Shown piece after piece: positions 32,880 through 44,286 of a stretch of DNA of 64,000 nt. The DNA comes from Podospora comata. Taxonomy: Eukaryota > Ascomycota > Sordariomycetes > Sordariales > Podosporaceae. The stretch is taken from the NCBI GenBank assembly GCA_017354895.1, contig CP071493.1, forward strand, positions 124,001 through 188,000, written 5' to 3'. The notes below the pieces were generated by a model. The model saw nothing but the letters and a program-made list of their open reading frames with translations. It was not told where the DNA came from and did no database searches. A program made the translations under genes and the position numbers. How positions within the stretch are numbered: the stretch's first letter is position 1; every line of letters begins with the position of its first letter.

Positions 32880-35681
32880 ATGATGACCTTTTCCATGGTG
32901 GACTGCGAGCCCGCCGCCTCGTCTCTCTTCTCCTGCGCCGAGCTGTCGCGTGAGCTCGAGGGCGAGAGTGACTGGACCATCACAGTCATGCCGCGATGGG
33001 TCCGAAGCCGAGTTCGAGGAACCTCTGACAGTTTAGCCCGGCACATTCAGCACTCGGAAAACACCTACGACCTGTCAACAGACAAAACGCTTGAAGAAGC
33101 AGCACACCACCTATCTCCGCCCAGATTTGATGGTGAGTACAAGCGTCAAAAGAGAGAGGCAGTTGTCAAGAGAATGGCTGTCAATAACCCCTTCTCCAAC
33201 ACTGGACCTGTCACCGCGACTCGGACATCAAGCTTGAAAGTTGCCAATGACTCCGTTCCCACGGTAGTCGATACCATTCTGACTAGCGCAATTTCGACCG
33301 CTACCGGCGAGGCCATCGTTGACACCATGGTGCCTGGGTTCAAACAAGACAACGTCACACGCCAGATCAATGAGACCACGTGCAAGTCGCAGGTGCCCAT
33401 CTCAAACCCTGGCAACGCCTGTAATGATGCCATTCTGCCTGCGGAGACTGTTGAGCCACAGCCAATTGATGTCGAGATTCCCAGCAACACCATTGCGACC
33501 GAGGAACAGAGCGCCATGACCCAGAGTCATTTGCAGCCCTCTTCTCAGATCAACCAAGTACGCGACAAGCTCCCGTATGATGCCCAGCTTTCCAACACCT
33601 AGGAGTTGTTGATAGGCCGAGAGGTACCCATTGAGCACATGCTTCGCAAGTTTGGCAGGGTTGTCGACGACGTCATGTACGGTATTCGCCGTAACGGAAA
33701 GGTTTTCTGGTACTACACAGATGAACCAGCGTATGTTTCTCTCACAGTGCGGGAGTTCATCGATTTCGAAGCCGTGTACCCAGCTGAGTACTTTCCGTAC
33801 CACAACGACTACTATCTGGCACAAATGTACGGCGACAACGCGTGCCTGGGCGGAGATTACCTTATGCCTCTCTTTCTGGACAATCGGGAATGGAATGCGG
33901 AAAAGAGTATGATTGTGTGGGCGGAATGGACGAGATATTTTTACGCCATGGCAACGAATGACGATATGCGCCAGCAGGCCAGGGAGCTGGCTCGTCATGA
34001 AGCCAGCATGGTTTGGGGGCCTGGATTTTTGAACTGCTCCTTCACTCCTCTGCGCTACCACGAGGGCCATGACGAGCAGACAACCTACGATCACTCTCAA
34101 GCTGAAAACCAATACAAGAATGCCGTGGGCCTCGAAGCTGGAACTCTAGAGATGCTGGCCGTTCTTCACGGGACCCCAGCGTCGTCCCCGTCGAAGCATA
34201 AGCAACAGAGGGCCAACGCGACAATCGAGATCGCCCAAACCGAGGCGCCCCAACGTGCTCAGCAGATACTCGAGACGCCTTCACCCCCCGGAAGCTGTCT
34301 CAAAAAGAGGTCCGAGAGTGACTCGTCTGGCACTGGGAGCGCCAAGTCGGTGCGGTTTTCGGATGAAATCCTTCTTCTAAGCCTTGTAAACCGCGGCAAT
34401 TGTGGCAGTCTCAAGGATGAACAGGCTAAATACACCAAAGAGAAGTTTGTAGAGAGCGAACCGGGTCGAGTTGATTGCGAAGAGCCTGTTGAAGACTCGG
34501 ATCGTGTGGAGCATCCAATGACTGGCCTCATGTCACCCGCAGTAGTTCACCGTTCCTGCCATCAAGAAACAAAAACTCCCAGAGACAAGGCACAGAATCA
34601 GGGGTCAGTGAAGGAGCAGCGAACAGACGGCTCATCAGCCCTCATCGGTGGCCACGAAGTTGCCCAGAGATTCGGTGGTGCCAAAGCTGTCAGAACCATG
34701 AGTCAGAAGACGAGCAAGTTTACGTTTACAAAGAGTGACCAGAGAGTCATCGACACGCCCAACGGTCGAACAGGGAACCAAGTAACACCATTTGAGAAAG
34801 GGCAATACTCTCCAACTAGCAGCACCGCAACTCAAAAGAGTGAGAAGGTGCCGGAGAATACAGCCACAGTGTGCGACAAGACAGAACAGCCGCTGGCGGC
34901 CAAACTCAATGCCCAAGCAGATAGCACAAAAGGTTCTGACAAAACCAAGGCTGTGTGGTCCAAGTTGGTAGCCGCCTCTCCAGAGAGTTCACAGGCTAGT
35001 TCACGCAGCTCCGACGCATCACCAAGAGGGTGGCAGACATTCCGCAAAACGCCCCCATCCCCCGGCTTTCCAACCAGAAACCGGACCGAAGAGATGAGCA
35101 GTCCCGTCCCAGCACCAAAGAAGCAGAGTGTAGACTTGGCTGAGAAGATAGAAGAATCCCCAGCCAGCGCAGTCCCAGCAGCCAAAACCCCAACTGTGGT
35201 CTGGGCTGAAAAGGTCCAAGAACCGGCGGCCAGTCCCGTCCAAGCAACCCCGGGTCCGGTGCGCCCTCACACGCGCCAATCTCCCCTGCAACCGCCGCCG
35301 AGGGGACAGGGTGGACGCACCCTCATCGAAACTCTTAACACCGACATGAGCTGGACGCAGCTACAGCCAAACCCGGTCCCGCGCGCGCCTGTCAACCCCC
35401 GGGCTCTAGCTCCAAGCCCAGCCACGGTGCGTGCGGGCCAAAGACAAGAGAACCCAGGCGCTGGTAGGGGCGGAGGACAGGGCGGACAAGCTAGGAGAGG
35501 GGGCGGGAAGGCGGAAGATGTACGGGGTGGTAGCGGTGAGGGCAGGCGCGGGGCCGACGGGGGGAGGGACTCGCGCGGGGGCGGTGAGACAGCCGCGGGA
35601 AGGAGTAGAGGAGACGGTCCTGGGGCGAAGAGAGAGATGTCGCGATGGAGGAAATTGAGGAATGAGAGCAGTTGGCGTTGA
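32880..35681 (+). CDS. Large hypothetical protein with RGG-rich C-terminus, 918 aa
   Basis: ATG 32880 (MMTFSMVDCEPAASSLFSC). Exon 1 (32880-33557) and exon 2 (33603-35681) are joined by a 45-nt phase-0 intron (gtacgc...caacacctag). Because 45 is a multiple of three and its last codon is TAG, the unspliced message stops exactly at the intron end. Exon 2 begins with a folded-looking domain of about 190 residues (MLRKFGRVVDDVMYGIRRNG, FWYYTDEPAYVSLTVREFID, ARHEASMVWGPGFLN), followed by about 400 disordered residues including KSVRFSDEI (a PP1-type KxVxF site) and a Gly/Arg-rich end (GAGRGGGQGGQARRGGG). The RGG tail suggests RNA binding or granule association. The family is not recognised. Confidence 0.75.
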
Positions 35682-36053
35682 GAGGGTGGGTTCATGGTGC
35701 AATGTATATTGTTGGGAGGCTATAGGTGCTTGGGAGTTTGGGGATCACATTGTGGTTTTGCATTTTTTTGTTGTTGGCTGGATCAGGAGCGTTGGTGGAG
35801 CAGAGCGGGTAGACATGAATGGATTGGTGTGTACATTTGTGTATTGTCTGTGTTGATACCGAGTCCTGTTTCTACGTACATTACTTGTAGACCAGCATTT
35901 CTTCCAGCGCGTCCCGTGCTATAAACCTTCTCCTCTGCTAAGCCCCCCTATCATCCACGTCATAGCCAAAGACACCTCTCGGCATTACCAAGTTTGATGT
36001 ATGCTCGCCTTGCGGCATGTACAACCTCATACCTGTGGGGTCGATCTCCATGA
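35682..36053. other. Intergenic, convergent 3' regions
   Basis: GT-rich sequence after the RGG protein. Nothing coding is seen. Confidence 0.45.
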
Positions 36054-36563
36054 TCAGCCATATGCCGTTGCCACGTGTACGCAACAGTCACAGCAGTGTC
36101 TCACTCTATCAGCGCAAAATGCAATCTGATCAGTAACCACCAATTTTGGTTCTACTAATCCAGACGCACGGCGGGAAAATGATTCGGATGTCGTCGGAAA
36201 GAGTGGGTCGCCACTTGCCTGATCTGGAAAGTTTGTCGGAGTTGGTGGAGTAGACACCGGGACTGGCTCCGAAGTGGACGGCGAAATGCCGGGCCTGAAC
36301 CCACTCACCTGGAATATCAATAGGGAGTTTGAAAAATGTGAGCTAAAGGGGACCGTATGCTTGTAATTCATCGTGAAGCCTTTGATCTTGTCACATCTCC
36401 CCCAGCTGTCGCCGCCACATCCATCCTCGGGGTGCGGCGGTAGAGATCCAATGGGGAAAGCATAGATCCTCGACCGAGTTGATGGTACATTGAAAGGTCC
36501 GAACTGTTGGAGGTGTGCGATGGCAGGCTGTTTATCCGACGCATGACAAGATTCGCACTGCAT
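36054..36563 (-). CDS. Hypothetical protein, 169 aa (or shorter if spliced)
   Basis: Open from ATG 36563 (MQCESCHASDKQPAIAHLQQ) to 36054. The middle contains gtgagtggg after LLIFQ and a cag 90 nt later. A 90-nt in-frame intron is therefore possible and would remove a Pro/Ser/Thr-rich stretch. Several Cys are spread over the protein (DGCGGDSWGRCDK, HCCDCC). There is no signal peptide at this start. No family is recognised. It may be a chance frame; the evidence is its length and a plausible start only. Confidence 0.3.
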   Translation of the reverse strand: MQCESCHASDKQPAIAHLQQFGPFNVPSTRSRIYAFPIGSLPPHPEDGCGGDSWGRCDKIKGFTMNYKHTVPFSSHFSNSLLIFQVSGFRPGISPSTSEPVPVSTPPTPTNFPDQASGDPLFPTTSESFSRRASGLVEPKLVVTDQIAFCADRVRHCCDCCVHVATAYG

Positions 36564-37889
36564 TATGCGTTAAACGCGCGCGCTCATCGAAACAAGCTCG
36601 CGTCCTGTGGATGGATTCTCCAGGTCCCCAGAATTGGCCTCAGCAAGTCCTGTGTAACGGCCGCGGGTGGTTTCCGTTGCGGCCCAGCAGCAGGATGGGT
36701 CGCGTCGGTCTCAGGGACGGGACGGTCTGAGTCCTGGCATAGGATGAGCTTTGGGATACTGGCGGTGACGGTTATATGCAAAGGAAAAGAGCCGCCATGC
36801 TGGTGTGTTGGCCAGGTAAGGTATTGATGATGAAAATGAAAGTTCCTTCAAGGAGGAATCGAATGCCCCTCCCCCCACCTGCCAAACATGCCAAGAGGTT
36901 GTGTTGCGCGCCGTTGGAAGGCTCCACTGATCGGCGGACCCCACAGAAACAGGGGTCTTGTGGCTTGCTCAAGCTTTGCTTTCAGGGGTTGAGTTTCATC
37001 AATCACATTGTAGCTGACAACAACCCTCAGCTCTGCGACCACAGTTAACCACAAGGAGAAAGGCTACCTCTTGGCGATGCATACTCCGTCGGTTCTGGGC
37101 CGTGTCAAAGGCCGCCCACCGTAATTTATCTCCTCTCGGTCGGCAGCCGAGAGCCCTATCACTGAGCCGAGACCTACAATCCCCTGTCGGAGTCCAGAAC
37201 GCCGTCGCCTCTTTGGACGATCAACTTGGTGCGGCCAGCAGTGAGACGACAACCCAGAGACTTCAACCGAAGTGCCCGACCAGAATCAGACGAGAATCCA
37301 CTCACTAACTCCGCTCCCGGTTTGGTCGTTGGTTTTACACGCGCGCCTGTCTTGTCAGACAGTTTCCATTTGGAGCATCCAAAGAACAATGTTCCACATT
37401 CCAAACCTCTGCCGACAGGGGTTTTGTGCCACCTTTTAGACCCCTGTCTGCACCCCGCGTTAGTGATCCTGGCACATCACCACCACAACCACTAGCACCC
37501 GAGGGCCTGAGACGACAACTGCATCGGGTTGGAAGGACTTTCTGATCGCCTGGCTCGACCTGTCACGACTCAGAACGCCACCGACAGGAGAGAGAACTTT
37601 GGACACCCTGAGTTCAGCCTTATTCGAAAGCCCATCACCTCATGAGCAACCTGTATAAAGACGAGTCGTTCCCTCCGGTTCAGATGGACCATTCAACTCA
37701 TCACGCCATCCCTCGACCGCAGTCAATCCTTTTACATCTTTCTCCTTCAAGAACAGGACCCGGTGTCCCTTTGCATTCCTTTCTCTACAGCAGTCGCCAG
37801 TCGACTCTTTAATACCACTGGTCTTTCCTTGACATCCAACTTTTGACACCTTTTTTAGTCTCTTTCGCTTTAATTCATTACTCGCCATC
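36564..37889. other. Promoter and leader of the Bas-like gene
   Basis: About 1.3 kb without a defensible gene. It holds the upstream region of the secreted Cys-rich gene at 37890, which has a long C/T-rich leader after a TATA box. Confidence 0.5.
37654..37659 (+). promoter_or_regulatory. TATA box candidate
   Basis: TATAAA in cctgtataaagacg lies about 235 bp upstream of the start codon. It is followed by a pyrimidine-rich stretch typical of highly expressed fungal genes. Confidence 0.45.
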
Positions 37890-38583
37890 ATGGTCCAGTT
37901 CACCAAGATCGTCAGCGCTCTGGCCTGTAAGTCACTTCACTTCTCAACATGTACTGTTCCTGCCCGCTCTAACATGATGAACAGTGACCATTGCTGCCGT
38001 CCACGCTGCTCCTGACCTCTCTCAGCGCCAGGCCCTCCCCGATCCCGCCGGTGAGAAGAACATCGGCAACGGAGCTGGTGGCCAGTTCATTGGAGGGCAG
38101 TGTAACGGCGCCGCCGACTGTGCCTCTGGCTGCTGTGCTACCCTCCCTAGAGGAGGTGAGACCATTGGTGTGTGCTCCGGTGTAGGTGCTCAGACTCAGG
38201 CCGGCAAGCAAGGCTGCGGTTTCGAGGGTGGCAATGCCGGCGGTAACGGCGGTGGTAACAACGACGGCGGTAATGGTGGTGGTAACAATGGTGGCAACAA
38301 CAACAACAACAACCAGGGTGGTGGTAATGCCGGTACAGTTGGTGGCACCATCATGCCCAGCACCCTCGTCCCCGACCCGGCCGGTGCTGGCAACGTCGGC
38401 AACCGTTCCGGTCGCCAGTTCATCACCGGCGAGTGCACCAGCGACGCTGACTGCGCCTCCGGCTGCTGCGCTCTGGTCAACGACGGTGTCCGTCCCGCCT
38501 TTGGCAGCTGCTCTGGTGTGGGTGCCAACACTCAGAATGGCAAGCAGGGCTGCGGCTTCCCCCAAGGCGGTGGCCAGCTCTAA
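37890..38583 (+). CDS. Secreted two-domain Bas2/Bas3-like cysteine-rich protein
   Basis: Two exons (37890-37926 and 37985-38583; 58-nt intron), 211 aa. The signal peptide MVQFTKIVSALALTIAAVHA spans the junction. Two copies of a six-cysteine domain follow: QFIGGQCNGAADCASGCCAT ... GVCSGVGAQTQAGKQGCGF and QFITGECTSDADCASGCCAL ... GSCSGVGANTQNGKQGCGF. They are separated by a Gly/Asn-rich linker (GGNNGGNNNNNNQGGG). Single-domain relatives are known as biotrophy-associated secreted proteins in Magnaporthe and Colletotrichum and also occur in saprotrophs. The molecular function is unknown; it is probably apoplastic, with three disulfides per domain. Confidence 0.88.
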
Positions 38584-39418
38584 GCGCCCACTTTTACCAA
38601 CACTCTTTTTTCGACACTCATTTTTGATGACTCAAACTACTAGCGTTTCTCTCGTTTAGCATGGTGTTTGGGCTATGATACCCATATGGGACACTCTTTT
38701 TCGGCCTGTCTTTCACTCTTTTATGATCACGGCACTTTGGCGCACTCTCGTTCCACAGGGAATATTTGCATGGAATCGGTTTATATACTGGGTTGGGTCT
38801 CGCATGTCTGGGCTCGGATTGGATGAATGGTCGTGAATGTTTGGGATATGCTATAGACTTGAGACGATTGGTGATAATAGTGCTTAATGCAAGATGATGT
38901 CAAATATCTTGCCTTCCCTTGCGTTGTCTTGGCCTCATCCTGGGAGGCCAACACAACTACGGTACTTCGAAGTCCACATTCCGCAACCACACTTTCTAAG
39001 TACTGGACAGTTCTGAATGGCCTGTACTGGGAATATCGTCCAATGAAGACATGAAAATCTCGCAAGCAAGTATGAAGCACCTCTCTAACCATAGACACAC
39101 ATTATGAAGAGGTCGTGAGTGCACGAGGCTCTGAATAACGAACTTTGCATGCTTGATTATAAACGGTGTATTAGCTTTGGCCAAAACCGTACTAGACTTC
39201 AATGAATTCTTCTCTTTGCATCCAATGCCATCCACTATTGACGTATCCAAAAGTACCTATCTTTGACAATCTTGGTCAACAAAAGCCACCGCCCTGGACC
39301 GCCTTCGAGCTTGTCAACCTTACCGCACAATTCGGACCCATTGAGAACTAAACTTGTAATCAATGCGCCAACGAACGGGCCAGACATCTGTAAAAGGATA
39401 CCACCTGGCTTGATAGAC
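38584..39418. other. Gene-free stretch
   Basis: 3' region of the Bas-like gene and 3' region of the convergent small gene at 39419. Short ORFs (for example 39098-38781 on the minus strand) lack coding style. Confidence 0.45.
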
Positions 39419-39777
39419 TCAGTCGTTCTTTTCGTTGGGGTAAAGAGCATGGCCGGTGTAGGTGTAGTTCGCGTCTAGGTAGATGTGGGCGACCTGGTGT
39501 TGCCCGTTGGCCGTCTGGATCACGGTCTTGAGTCGGGTCGTGGCATGGTTGGCTCGGTCACTGCGGCTCGTATGCCGTCCGGTCCTGTCATCATGGCCCA
39601 CAGGTGTCACTCGTCTGTCCGTTCCAGTGATGGCTATCTTACCTACCATATCTCCATTGTGAGAAAACCTGCAAATTCAGCATCTTGAGCTGCTGTTTGA
39701 CAGGCGGCGAGGATGCCATTGGCTTGTGCTGGATTGCGAGGGGCGGTGCCCGCACGCCAAGTAACGGTTGGAGCCAT
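39419..39777 (-). CDS. Small hypothetical protein, 98 aa, two exons
   Basis: ATG 39777 (MAPTVTWRAGTAPRNPAQAN). Exon 1 is 39777-39647. A 62-nt intron (39646-39585, gtaggt...gacag) joins in phase 2, completing a Trp codon. Exon 2 is 39584-39419 (RANHATTRLKTVIQTANGQH, YLDANYTYTGHALYP). The second half has an alternating pattern typical of beta strands. There is no signal peptide. The gene is hidden because both exons are short. The family is not recognised. Confidence 0.6.
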
Positions 39778-40447
39778 GGTCGTCGCGTAAAAGGAAAGGG
39801 ATGTAAACCTTGTTTACTTCGTATCAAGCCAACAACTATTCGATCTCTGGAGTGTGAGGTGAGAAGTAGTGAAGAGCTAGTGGTGTGATTGATGTAAGTG
39901 CCAGAAGAGCTGCATATCTATACTCTTTCAGCCTTCGGAACCGCCTCCTGGCCGCAGATTGTTGGGGTCTGACGTGTCACCGGCAGGGCCAACATTCTTT
40001 GTTCAACAGCCTAAGTCTGAAACCAGAATCAAAAGCCATCATTCTTTCCTATGGAGTTGTCTCAGACGGTTGCCAATTGTCGTGTTTCTATATATCATAG
40101 GCGCCTATCACAAAACAAGCCAGCCTTACCTCCCGACACATGCGCTCAGGTTCAACCCCACTCGGGGTGGCACAGCATAGAACTTGGTGATGATACTGCA
40201 TAAGTGCCCGCTAACCACATGCCCATTGGCCCCCTGAGAGACTTGGCGTTTCTTTAGCCAGCAGAGCTTGCATGATGATGGTGGCATGTTGGTGCGCCCT
40301 GTCGGCTTACGGTCTTGGAACTTTTACTCATGATACCGGTAAATGAGTATCCTTCTTATTGATACTACCACATAACAGGGCACCAAAGGTGCCGTGTCGT
40401 CCTTCCCAACTTCCTTGGAACACACACCAGCCTCCGTCGACGGCAGC
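39778..40447. other. Gene-free stretch
   Basis: Between the small gene's promoter and the 3' end of the SRPK-type kinase. No coding or RNA feature is seen. Confidence 0.45.
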
Positions 40448-42051
40448 TTATGTGGCTTGTGACTTGGACTCTTTTTGTGAAACCCACGGATCGTTCAGGA
40501 GTTCAGAGGTCGTAGCCCTGTGATCAGGGTCAACCACCAGGAGTTTCCGAAGATAGCAACCAAGTGTTTCTAGCTCTGACTCGCCAAATTGAAGTGTGTC
40601 CCTTTCGTATCCATCGTTGTAGGACCTCCGGATCTCTTCTTCCAGAGACAGGAAATACTCTGCTATTAAATCTAGAAACGTGTTAGTGAGGGAGATGCAA
40701 GCAGTTACTCGAACTCATCGACGCCGGAAAGAAGGTTTCACAGACAATTGGGAGGTTCTTTCAAAACACCGCTGGCAAGTGCTTCTTGAATCCACTGTTC
40801 TGGGAGACCGCCAATGACTTTTTGAAACTGCGGGATCAAGTCTTTATCATCGAAATCCGCCTCGAAAGGCGTTCGGCCAGTGATGAGCTCGTAAGTCTTG
40901 TATTGTCAGCAAAGTCAGGATCAACAGACAAAATCTTATGATCATCTTTACTCACCGTGGAACCAAGATTCCAGATATCCACCGCCCTACTCAGACCACG
41001 CTGAAAGACAAGCTCCGGGGGGTGTAGGGACATTGGTGTAGATATTTCGCTAGGGGGGTCGGAAAGGAAAAAAGCTACATTTTTTGTATCAGCTCCAGTG
41101 CATAGAGGGTAGAAAACGAGGCGACAACCCACATTCGCCAAAATCGATTAGTCTGACCTCACGCAGGTGAGGGTATATCTTCGGGTTCCACTCGGCCGGT
41201 TCCACAAGATATTTTGGCATACCCGGTTCAAGAGGTCCTCCATCTTTCCTGGCAATCTTCCCTGTCTGCGGAGGACCTAGGTCTTTGATGATGACCTCTG
41301 GGGATGCCACTTCCAGTTCGGGGAGACGGAATAGAACATTGCCCATGTGGATGTCTGGAACAGGTTAGATTTTTGACAAGCTCGAAGACCATGAGTAATG
41401 ATCACTCGCCTCCGTGTGCCACGCCGGCCGAGTGTAAATAGTCAACGGCCAGAAGGAGCTGTCTAGAGATGGACCGGGCAAGATTCCCTTCCAGCCGGTA
41501 GTTTGGGCATCGATCCGTCACAGATGATGTCGTAGGTCCCAACAGGTCCTGAACGGCGCAAAGGTGCCGCCCATTGGGTCCCTGGATATGGAATGACTCG
41601 ACAAGGTGGGAGACATGGTTGTGCCCAGGATGGTTGACATCGCCTCGCTCCTTGAGAGCCTGCAGAACACTTAGCTCGCGGCTGGTTTCGTCTGATTTGT
41701 CGGCGGTGACGACCTTAACGGTTACATTCCGCTTCTCCCTGATACTTCAGTCAGCAGCCGAGGGAAGTCAAGTTTCCAATCGCTAGAGGCGACTGCGAGG
41801 CCTTTTACATACTGGTTGTCCCGTGCAAGCCATACAGTGGAGAAGGCACCAAAACCAAGCTTGTGCACAATTTCATAACGGCCATCGTGGAGTTTGTCGT
41901 GGAGGTGAATGGGATGAAACCCTCCAGGACAATATCTGTTCAGATCCTCTGCAGCCACCCCAATATTGTACTCCAGGATGTTGACCATTGCCTTTGCTGA
42001 AAGACTTCTCAGGCGACGTTGGTATGACTGCAGCGCTGCCAAGACCCGCAT
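40448..42051 (-). CDS. SRPK-type serine/threonine protein kinase
   Basis: Six exons: 42051-41813, 41738-41410, 41354-41133, 41074-40956, 40896-40746 and 40671-40448; all phases agree, giving 427 aa. Kinase motifs: Gly-rich loop LGFGAFSTVWLA, VTVKVV with the ATP-binding Lys, catalytic loop AHGDIHMGNVL, metal-binding LIDFGE, and an SRPK-like insert (GPLEPGMPKYLVEPAEW) before it; HPPE stands for APE. The C-lobe ends LRKLLVVDPDHRATTSELL. SRPKs phosphorylate Ser-Arg-rich splicing factors, but fungi have many divergent paralogues, so the substrate is unknown. Intron 2 (41409-41355) must use a GC donor (gcgagt) to keep the DIH motif in frame. Confidence 0.92.
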
Positions 42052-43459
42052 CTACTTGTGGTGGGGTTGTAGTTGGGAGTAGTTGGGGCTGGCCTGTCGC
42101 GATGATCCATGTGGTGCGAAGACAGGGCACCTTTCACATATGAACAAACCTGGCAGGTTGTTGGTCGGACGAATCTAAACCCGCTCCGGTCATGTATCTA
42201 TCGGATCCTGTACTATGCGTTTATCAAATCTCATGAAGACCAACCAACCCCCTTATATGTCAGTTCTTGGCACTGCCAGCTTGCACGATGCACAGCTCTC
42301 CATTAGCCCGCTATTTGACAGAGACAACTTTCTATACAAACCACCATTACCATTTATCCCTTGCATCACGGCGAACTTGCTGTCCGGGTTAGGGTTAAAG
42401 CTGTGCATCCCAGTACTGGTGTTTGCTGAAGAACTGAAACAAGAGCTGTTGTTGCTCAAGATACCTAAACTCCCCATTGGGACGGTTTTAGTCGAGTCAT
42501 GGCCTAAGCCTTCAAATTCCCATTTCCCGCCATGCCAGCCGCATGGTGTGAAATAACAAACTGACTACCGAGCGACCACTGAAGCATACCCCAAGCTTGA
42601 ATTGAAAGAAGGCTACCTAGGTATATAAAAGTATCTTCAAGAATTAAGTCATAGCAAGTTCCAGTTTTCCAGACAAAGCAAACTTAACACCGCCATTCGG
42701 GCAAAAGAGCTAACAAACTAGCGAATAATAAAAGCTATATTCCTCTAATTACACCAGGAACTATCAACCCTTAATTATAGCTATGTGGACATGAAACCCG
42801 CTGTTTCCCGGGTAGGGCTTTAGTGACAAATCCTTTTGTCAAAGAAGATGTCAGAAGGGTGTGGGAAAGGCTTACTCTTGTAAACTCTTTGCACGTCAGC
42901 GAACTGCAGGGTGCGAGATTTAACTGTGTACATGGCGCTTTGGGGATCAGTTTGGAAATACCTAGACGAGTGTATATATTGACCGAAGTGGTTGATTAAA
43001 ACAATCTACCTCTTTAGACAAAACAAATATCTCGTAAACCCTGTAATCAAGGCAAAGCTAAGAAAGAGCTAAAAGATACGGACAATTTCAGCATGTAAAA
43101 CATGAGCACTGATGGAAGTTAGGTACTTAGTCCTCTATAATACCATAGAGAGCCAAATTCTCTTTACCGTCTTGTAATTAACTGCTTTGGAAAGAACCTG
43201 AAATGCAAATAAACGGGACATTTTCCTAGCAACTTAGCCAGGGATCACAAAGTCTCCATTCTGCATATGCCGGTAATCTAACATCCTTGAGGATGTTCTG
43301 TTGAAACAACTATATAAGTAACATACGTTAGTGAATAATGTTTTCCTGATTAGATATAAAATATAACTCGTCTGTTCGTGCTGCTTTTTGCAAGCTTAGA
43401 TGAATTTAACAGCGTTTACTCACGCCACAGATATGCCTGTTCATGATCTCAAAAATGGC

Positions 43460-43542
43460 CTATGCGCGATGTGTGCCGGCATGCTCGCGATTTTTGCGGG
43501 CGTGTTCGCGGTTTGTGACGGCTTGTCCACGATTTGCAGTTC
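43460..43542. repeat. Degenerate ~21-bp tandem repeat
   Basis: Four related units, for example catgctcgcgatttttgcgg and cgtgttcgcggtttgtgacg, recur with a 20-21-bp period. Sequence identity is partial. Confidence 0.5.
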
Positions 43543-44139
43543 GTTTGCTCATGCTACTGTGTGGTTCAGCAGCGTTTACAAACAAAACCAAGGTGAAAGG
43601 CTCAGACGATGTTGTGTTGAGCATACTTCATCTCCAAAATTGCACAAAACTCTATGTTATAGGGACTCTAAGTATGTTAAGCCTCTTATTATCAAGTTAA
43701 CTACCGTTGATTGTGATATCCCGTCACCTTCCCAGTTGACTTTTACATTAAAAATTATAACTTGCATGCTATTGCATATTGTCTCGTACAAAGTTCTATA
43801 TAAACCCAAGATTGTTAATGTTCCAATCTGTGTTGGAATGAACTGGCCGGTTATACCAATGACACATAAACAACTCCAAAGACACGATATTAACAGTGAT
43901 CCTGAGAAGTAAGATGAGGCGAAGCCTGGAGATGGAACTCAGGGCATAAGGTATGCAGCCGTAGGAAGAAGAATCTGTTCAATGAAATATGATGGATTAT
44001 ATGACGGCAATTTCCGGTCATAGGTTTGTGTGGTAGTATGTATAGGATAAAATGCATACCAATGACACTGGTTACTCCAGGAATTATATGTCAATGGGGA
44101 AAAGGTGGAGAGTCTCATGGGAAAAGCCATGGGCAAAGT

Positions 44140-44187
44140 CATGGAAAAAGTCTTGAGAGAAGTCATGGAAAAAGTCTTGAGAGAAGT
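44140..44187. repeat. 24-bp tandem duplication
   Basis: The unit catggaaaaagtcttgagag + aagt occurs twice in perfect tandem. Just upstream lie shorter degenerate relatives (catgggaaaagc, catgggcaaagt), so the array probably grew from a catgg(a/g)aaag core. Confidence 0.75.
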
Positions 44188-44286
44188 CATTTTCGGGGCG
44201 CCTACCCCTCTACCATCTCAGGGGTGCACCCCCAAAGGGTGTCTCACTCGTCTAGTGGTACAAATATTACACAATCGGCAACCCTC

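Larger units (their letters stand above)
42052..44286. other. AT-rich stretch without a convincing gene
   Basis: About 2.2 kb, visibly AT-rich from roughly 42600 to 43400, with many stops in all frames. A 170-codon plus-strand ORF (43400-43912) exists, but part of it covers short degenerate repeats and its composition is unlike the neighbouring genes. The stretch may be an old, mutated repeat. Two short tandem repeats are listed separately. Confidence 0.5.

Noticed and set aside
37969-38565. 198-codon minus-strand ORF opposite the Bas-like gene
   Set aside because: Antisense of a Cys/Gly-rich repeat; no signal peptide, no motif.
43400-43912. 170-codon plus-strand ORF in the AT-rich stretch
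   Set aside because: Part of it covers degenerate 21-bp repeats and the rest has unusual composition. No homology is recognised and no splice or promoter support is seen.
44230-44280. Possible tRNA A-box (cgtctagtggtac)
   Set aside because: No matching B-box or acceptor stem pairing nearby.
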